A stretch of DNA of 64,000 nt from the NCBI RefSeq assembly GCF_040712315.1, contig NC_134020.1, positions 45,741,751 through 45,805,750 on the forward strand, written 5' to 3'. The notes beneath the pieces were generated by a model. It was not told the origin of the DNA. It did not search any database and was given only the letters and a program-made list of their open reading frames with translations. The stretch is from Castanea sativa. Taxonomy: Eukaryota > Streptophyta > Magnoliopsida > Fagales > Fagaceae. This document shows, piece after piece, positions 59,746 to 64,000 of the stretch. Within the stretch, counting starts at the first letter, position 1. Each line of letters opens with the position of its first letter. The position numbers and the translations under genes were made by a program.

Positions 59746-60980
59746 GTTAGCTTTCAAAATCTCTATCACCCCATCTCCATTTTTATACCACTTGCTTTCA
59801 TTCATTCACATAAGATGAATTTAGAAACCTATATATGACCATTATTCAAATGTATGTAGTTTTGAGGAAAATGGCTATTTTAAGGTATATTTCTTTGTTG
59901 AGGGCAAACAGAAAGTTAATACAAAATGCCTAATGATGACCGGCTAAGTTGGGGGCAGTGGGGGTTTCAAAGATTGATAAAATAGAAAGACATTTTAGAA
60001 AAGTGAATTCTCTATGCTACCTTGCTCTAGTCTTTAGAGAGAGAGAGAGGAGAATCCTTAAAGGCGACGAAGGGTTCTTGTCCAACTCAAAGGGTGTTTT
60101 TTTAATTTCGTTTGAAGAATAGAAGTAGAATGTTGGGAAATGAGAATTTTTTGCTTAGCTATTTATTTGTCAACTATACTTCTCTTGTATTGGTTTTGTC
60201 CCCTCTCTTCTCTTCTTATGTTTACTTTTTGTAACAAGAAAAAAGAACCCAAGAAAGACAACAATTTTCTAAAGAGATGGCTCCCTTAACCTAAGTGGAG
60301 GATAGATAGAAGGAATAGTCAAAACATTATGCACAAGTAAGTATGATTCAGTTATTAGAGAAGACACTGACGAGCCTGGATGGAATTGAGAAGTGCAGTG
60401 TTGTTAACATTCTATATTTCTAGGAGTTCCTGCTTTTGTTCAAATTCTAAAATTAATCCCACTGTCAGAAAATCTGTAGTGCTTTAAATTAAAATAAACC
60501 TTTATATCAGTTCAACACAATCATATAACCTTGGAAGATGATCACAAAACATGATAGGATCCAACTTCAATGGGGAGTAATGTGTTCGGCATTGTGATTG
60601 AACCTTTATAAATTAAGTGAAGTTTCTCTTCTTCAAAGATAATATGAAATCTTTGAAGAATATGCATCTTTTCCCAATAATTCTCTCTCCTATCAAGAAG
60701 TTTTGCAATGTGAAGACACCCAAAGAGCTTTTGTTATCTGCTTAGGCTGATATCTGGTTGAATTTTATCAAGGTTTGTCTTGCTTATATTGTGAGCTAGA
60801 ATGCTAGATGCATTTTTCCCCATCTATGAGGGATATGGTCAATACCAAGTGCATAGTCACTTCTGATCCTAGGGGAAAGTGTTAAGTCAGTTTGGAGAAA
60901 ATGCATGTGATACTCACTCAAAAGAAGGCAACTCTCATAACAACAGATAAGGGCAGTCCAAACTTCACCTATGTGTTTTT
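59746..60980 (+). other. Intron 2 of the histone-fold gene, part before the LINE
   Basis: The sequence after the GTTAGC donor has no recognisable exon of the gene, and no acidic or Lys-rich C-terminal exon was seen. The intron contains the LINE at 60981-63787 and runs at least to the window end. Confidence 0.55.
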
Positions 60981-63787
60981 TTTTTTTTGATAGGTAAAAA
61001 TATGTGCATTCAAAAAAACACTACCTTATGCAAAAGACATAAGGCAGAGAGATAAGTACACAGGGAAGAGAAAAAGAAAAAAGAAAAAAGAGGAGAATAA
61101 ACTAAGAACACATAAGAGAACTAAGAAACGTAGGGAGGGATTCACTAGAGGTGAGTCCCCAAGCCCTAGACCAATCAAACAGAGTGCCACTAAGAGAGGC
61201 CAAAAGCTGGTCGTCTGAGCTTTCCATGTCCTCAAACGTCCTCCTATTGCGTTCCCTCCAGAGACACCACATCAAGCATAAAGGAGCTAAATTCCAAATG
61301 CTAGACGAATGCTTTCCAAGCCAATTCCACCAACTGAATAGAGTATCCGCAATCGATCTAGGCAAGACCCAGGAAAACCCAAAAGATCTAAGAACCAAAC
61401 TCCACAGTCTAGAAACCTTTCCACAATGTAATAACAAATGATCCACCGTCTCCCCATTACAGCGGCACATGATACACCAATCGACAAAATCCAACCCTCT
61501 TCCCCTCAAATTATCCCCTGTAAGGATCCTATCCCAAACAGCAGTCCACACAAAGAAAGAGACACGCCGAGGAGCCTTAACCTTCCAAACCCCTTTCCAA
61601 GGGAAGATAATAGGCGTGGAGCTTCTCAACTTATTGTAAAACGAACGAATATCAAAGACCCCGTTCTTTGTCAACTTCCATCGCATACGATCTACATTTT
61701 CGGTGTGAGGAAGATTGGAGCCCAATGTTTGAAGAAAATCATCCACTTCACGCATCTCCCAATCATTAGGACTCCGAATAAAACGAACATTCCAGCTTCT
61801 CCGCTCCTCAATCCCCAACCGTTCAAGAGAAGAGGCCACCGATGCCTCTTTATTGGATGCAATCCCATACACGCTCGGAAAAGACAACTGAAGAGGAGAC
61901 TCCCCACACCAATGGTCAGTCCAAAGCTTCACTCTATCCCCCACCCCTACCTCAAAGTAAGTATTCTTGCTGAAATCCTCCCATCCCATTCGGATACTTC
62001 TCCACAAGCCACACCCATGCGCCCCTCTACCTAGCTTGGACTTCCATCCCCCCCAATCTTCCCCAAACTTAAGGGCTATGACTCTTCTCCAAAGCCTTGT
62101 CTCCTCAATCCCAAACCTCCATAACCACTTCCCTAGTAAAGCTTTATTAAAGGTAGTTAATTTCCTTACCCCTAACCCACCATTTTTCAAAGGTGCACAC
62201 ACCTTATCCCCTCCCACCAAATGAAGCTTGGATTCCCCCCACAAGAAATCCCTTTGCAACCTCTCAATTTTATTGGCCACATGCGTAGGGATGGTAAAAA
62301 GAGACAGATAATAAGTGGGAAGACTAGACAAAGTGCTTTTAAGCAACGTTAGTCTTCCACCTTTTGACAGATACAACTTCTTCCAACCGGCCAACTTACG
62401 CTCAAAATTCTCCAAGATAGGATTCCAAACAATAGGGGACTTGAAGGACGCCCCCAAAGGCATACCAAGATAGGTCATAGGCAAAGATCCAATCCGGCAT
62501 CCCAAAAGCTCTGCTAAGATATGGATATTAGGAACCTCCCCAATAGGAACCATCTCACTTTTCAGCACATTAACCTTAAGACCTGTCACTGCCTGAAAAC
62601 AAAGAAGAAGCATCCGAATATAAAGAATCTGCTCCTCATCAGCATCGCAAAACAGAATCGTGTCATCCGCAAACAATAGATGCGATACACAAACCCCTCC
62701 CCCTCGTCTACCGTGAGCCCTAAAACCTCGAATTAAACCAGCCCCTTCAGCTCTTTGCAGCATCTTACTGAGAACCTCCATCAAAACCAAAAACAACATG
62801 GGCGACAGCGGGTCCCCTTGTCTCAACCCCCTCGAACTCCCAAAAAAATCAGCCGGGGTCCCATTAAACAACACCGAGAATTGGGCTGTAGATATGCAAG
62901 TGCGGATCCACCTACACCACCTCACCCCAAATCCCATTCTCCTCAACAAATCAAGAAGAGTCTCCCAATTTACATGATCATACGCCTTCTCAATATCTAA
63001 TTTGCAGATAACCCCCGGAATCTTACTTTTCACCCTACTATCTACACACTCATTAGCAATGAGAACTGAATCAAGAATCTGTCTACCACCCACAAAACTG
63101 TTCTGAGACTCAGATATCAACTGATCCAAAACCTCTTTCATGCGATTTGCCAGCACCTTGGCCAAAATCTTGTAGACACTCCCCACCAAACTAATAGGTC
63201 TAAAATCTCGAATATTGGAAGCACCATTCTTCTTAGGGATTAAGGCTAGGAACGTTGCATTTAGAGATTTTTCAAACTTACTGTGTTGATAAAACTCTTC
63301 AAACACAGCTAGGACATCTCTTTCCACAGTTCCCCAACACTGGTGATAAAAAGCCAGAGAGAAACCATCAGGACCTGGAGCTTTATCTCCTTCCATCTCT
63401 TTGACAACTCGAAGGACCTCTTCCTTTTCAAACCTCCGTTCAAGCCAGTCCCTCTCCAACCCCTCTATCTGAACAAACTCCAATCCTTCCACGAAAGGCC
63501 TCCACTCCTCAGTCTCCTTGTACAAATTTTTATAAAACTGTACAGCTTGGTCGGCCATCTCGGATTCGTCTTCATAGGTAACCCCATTCACTTCCAACAT
63601 ACTAATATGGTTATACCTTCTCCGAGAATTGGCCATCTTGTGGAAAAATTTGGTATTATTATCTCCTTCCTTAATACAAAGCATCCTCGATTTCTGTCTC
63701 CACGAAATCTCTTCCAAAGAGAGAAGATTCTGAATTTGGGATCTCAACCCAGCCCTCTCACCTAACTCCACTTCAGAAAGACCATGC
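60981..63787 (-). mobile_element. 5'-truncated L1-type LINE with 16-bp target duplication
   Basis: The element is 2.8 kb, antisense to the host gene. Its tail is a T run on the plus strand at about 60981-60988, preceded on the sense strand by a short 3' UTR. TCACCTATGTGTTTTT is repeated exactly at 60965-60980 and 63788-63803, the target-site duplication of target-primed reverse transcription. The 5' end starts within the ORF2 coding region, so ORF1 and the endonuclease are absent. The frame is unbroken from the truncation to the stop and the duplication is exact, so the insertion is probably recent. Confidence 0.9.
61102..63786 (-). CDS. LINE ORF2 remainder: reverse transcriptase and zf-RVT, about 894 residues
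   Basis: An uninterrupted minus-strand frame covers the end of the endonuclease-RT linker ([18 protein letters not shown]), the RT fingers ([37 protein letters not shown]), palm motif A ([14 protein letters not shown]), the [11 protein letters not shown] motif and the catalytic [11 protein letters not shown]. It then runs through the C-terminal connection ([18 protein letters not shown]) to a zf-RVT zinc-binding region ([37 protein letters not shown]), ending near [18 protein letters not shown]. It lacks the N-terminal endonuclease. An ATG at 63813 in the flanking host DNA runs in frame into it, so the first nine residues of the longest frame come from host and target-duplication sequence. 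It is unlikely to be mobile alone. Confidence 0.9.
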   Translation of the reverse strand, partial: HGLSEVELGERAGLRSQIQNLLSLEEISWRQKSRMLCIKEGDNNTKFFHKMANSRRRYNHISMLEVNGVTYEDESEMADQAVQFYKNLYKETEEWRPFVEGLEFVQIEGLERDWLERRFEKEEVLRVVKEMEGDKAPGPDGFSLAFYHQCWGTVERDVLAVFEEFYQHSKFEKSLNATFLALIPKKNGASNIRDFRPISLVGSVYKILAKVLANRMKEVLDQLISESQNSFVGGRQILDSVLIANECVDSRVKSKIPGVICKLDIEKAYDHVNWETLLDLLRRMGFGVRWCRWIRTCISTAQFSVLFNGTPADFFGSSRGLRQGDPLSPMLFLVLMEVLSKMLQRAEGAGLIRGFRAHGRRGGGVCVSHLLFADDTILFCDADEEQILYIRMLLLCFQAVTGLKVNVLKSEMVPIGEVPNIHILAELLGCRIGSLPMTYLGMPLGASFKSPIVWNPILENFERKLAGWKKLYLSKGGRLTLLKSTLSSLPTYYLSLFTIPTHVANKIERLQRDFLWGESKLHLVGGDKVCAPLKNGGLGVRKLTTFNKALLGKWLWRFGIEETRLWRRVIALKFGEDWGGWKSKLGRGAHGCGLWRSIRMGWEDFSKNTYFEVGVGDRVKLWTDHWCGESPLQLSFPSVYGIASNKEASVASSLERLGIEERRSWNVRFIRSPNDWEMREVDDFLQTLGSNLPHTENVDRMRWKLTKNGVFDIRSFYNKLRSSTPIIFPWKGVWKVKAPRRVSFFVWTAVWDRILTGDNLRGRGLDFVDWCIMCRCNGETVDHLLLHCGKVSRLWSLVLRSFGFSWVLPRSIADTLFSWWNWLGKHSSSIWNLAPLCLMWCLWRERNRRTFEDMESSDDQLLASLSGTLFDWSRAWGLTSSESLPTFLSSLMCS

Positions 63788-63803
63788 TCACCTATGTGTT
63801 TTT

Positions 63804-64000
63804 CTAGTATCAAAAAGGCTCTTTACAAAGTAATTTTGGAGATTTGGATGGAGCTAATAGCTCAATATGAAAATTGCTGCCGACTGTCAAGTATGGGGTG
63901 CAGAGCTCATTTAAATCTTCTCAGTGATTAATCCGTTAATGGGAGATTGAACTAGGTATGGATGGACATCCTGTTTTGAGACCAAAGGTTGACTAGTATC
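63804..64000 (+). other. Histone-fold gene intron, part after the LINE
   Basis: Intron sequence continues from the LINE target duplication to the window edge. No exon was recognised. Confidence 0.45.

Noticed and set aside
61438..62034. 198-residue plus-strand frame and other plus-strand frames over 61,150-63,765
   Set aside because: They are antisense shadows of the LINE reverse transcriptase frame.

Overview
This is plant nuclear DNA from a eudicot. The genes are spliced with GT-AG introns, the intergenic DNA is AT-rich, and plant transposon classes fill most of the space: Mutator-like elements with long terminal inverted repeats, PIF/Harbinger-type MITEs, tRNA-derived SINEs, L1-type LINEs and LTR elements with solo LTRs. 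Transposon density and a large receptor-like protein suggest a woody species, perhaps Fagales, but nothing here fixes the taxon.

Four host genes have readable exon structure. They are a GPI-anchored glycoside hydrolase family 17 beta-1,3-glucanase (+, 13057-15189), a penta-EF-hand calcium-binding protein (-, 22314-19587), a Cf-type LRR receptor-like protein (-, 36106-33002) and the 5' part of a DPB4/NF-YB11-type histone-fold gene (+, from 59363, continuing past the right edge). From memory, Arabidopsis carries DPB4/NF-YB11, CML48, a dephospho-CoA kinase and a GH17 glucanase consecutively at At2g27470-At2g27500. The GH17, EF-hand and histone-fold genes here would be the same block, with the kinase missing and about 37 kb of receptor-like gene plus transposons between the EF-hand and histone-fold genes.

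Layout: 1-13,000 is transposon-derived (an edge-cut LTR, a SINE, a 766-bp solo LTR, two long-TIR elements, a PIF-like MITE, other TIR elements). 13,057-15,189 is the glucanase. 19,587-22,314 is the EF-hand gene. 22.3-33 kb is mostly non-coding, with LINE relics, one orphan Rab18/RABC-type exon and one orphan carbon-nitrogen-hydrolase-like exon. 33.0-36.1 kb is the receptor-like protein, with a stranded copy of its own promoter and first 12 codons just upstream. 37.2-38.5 kb is a long-TIR element followed by a young SINE. 39.8-51 kb is a tandem array of a roughly 325-bp unit, split by a 7.4-kb LTR element that has identical LTRs and no recognisable gag or pol. 51-56.3 kb holds a divergent 1.07-kb duplication, copies of the receptor-like gene's far-upstream sequence, and a Pack-MULE carrying a captured CIPK exon. 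56.7-59.2 kb is another long-TIR element. The histone-fold gene starts at 59.36 kb, and a 5'-truncated LINE with a long open frame sits in its second intron in antisense.

The host genes do not form a pathway. The window mainly records gene-fragment capture, partial duplication and nested insertion.
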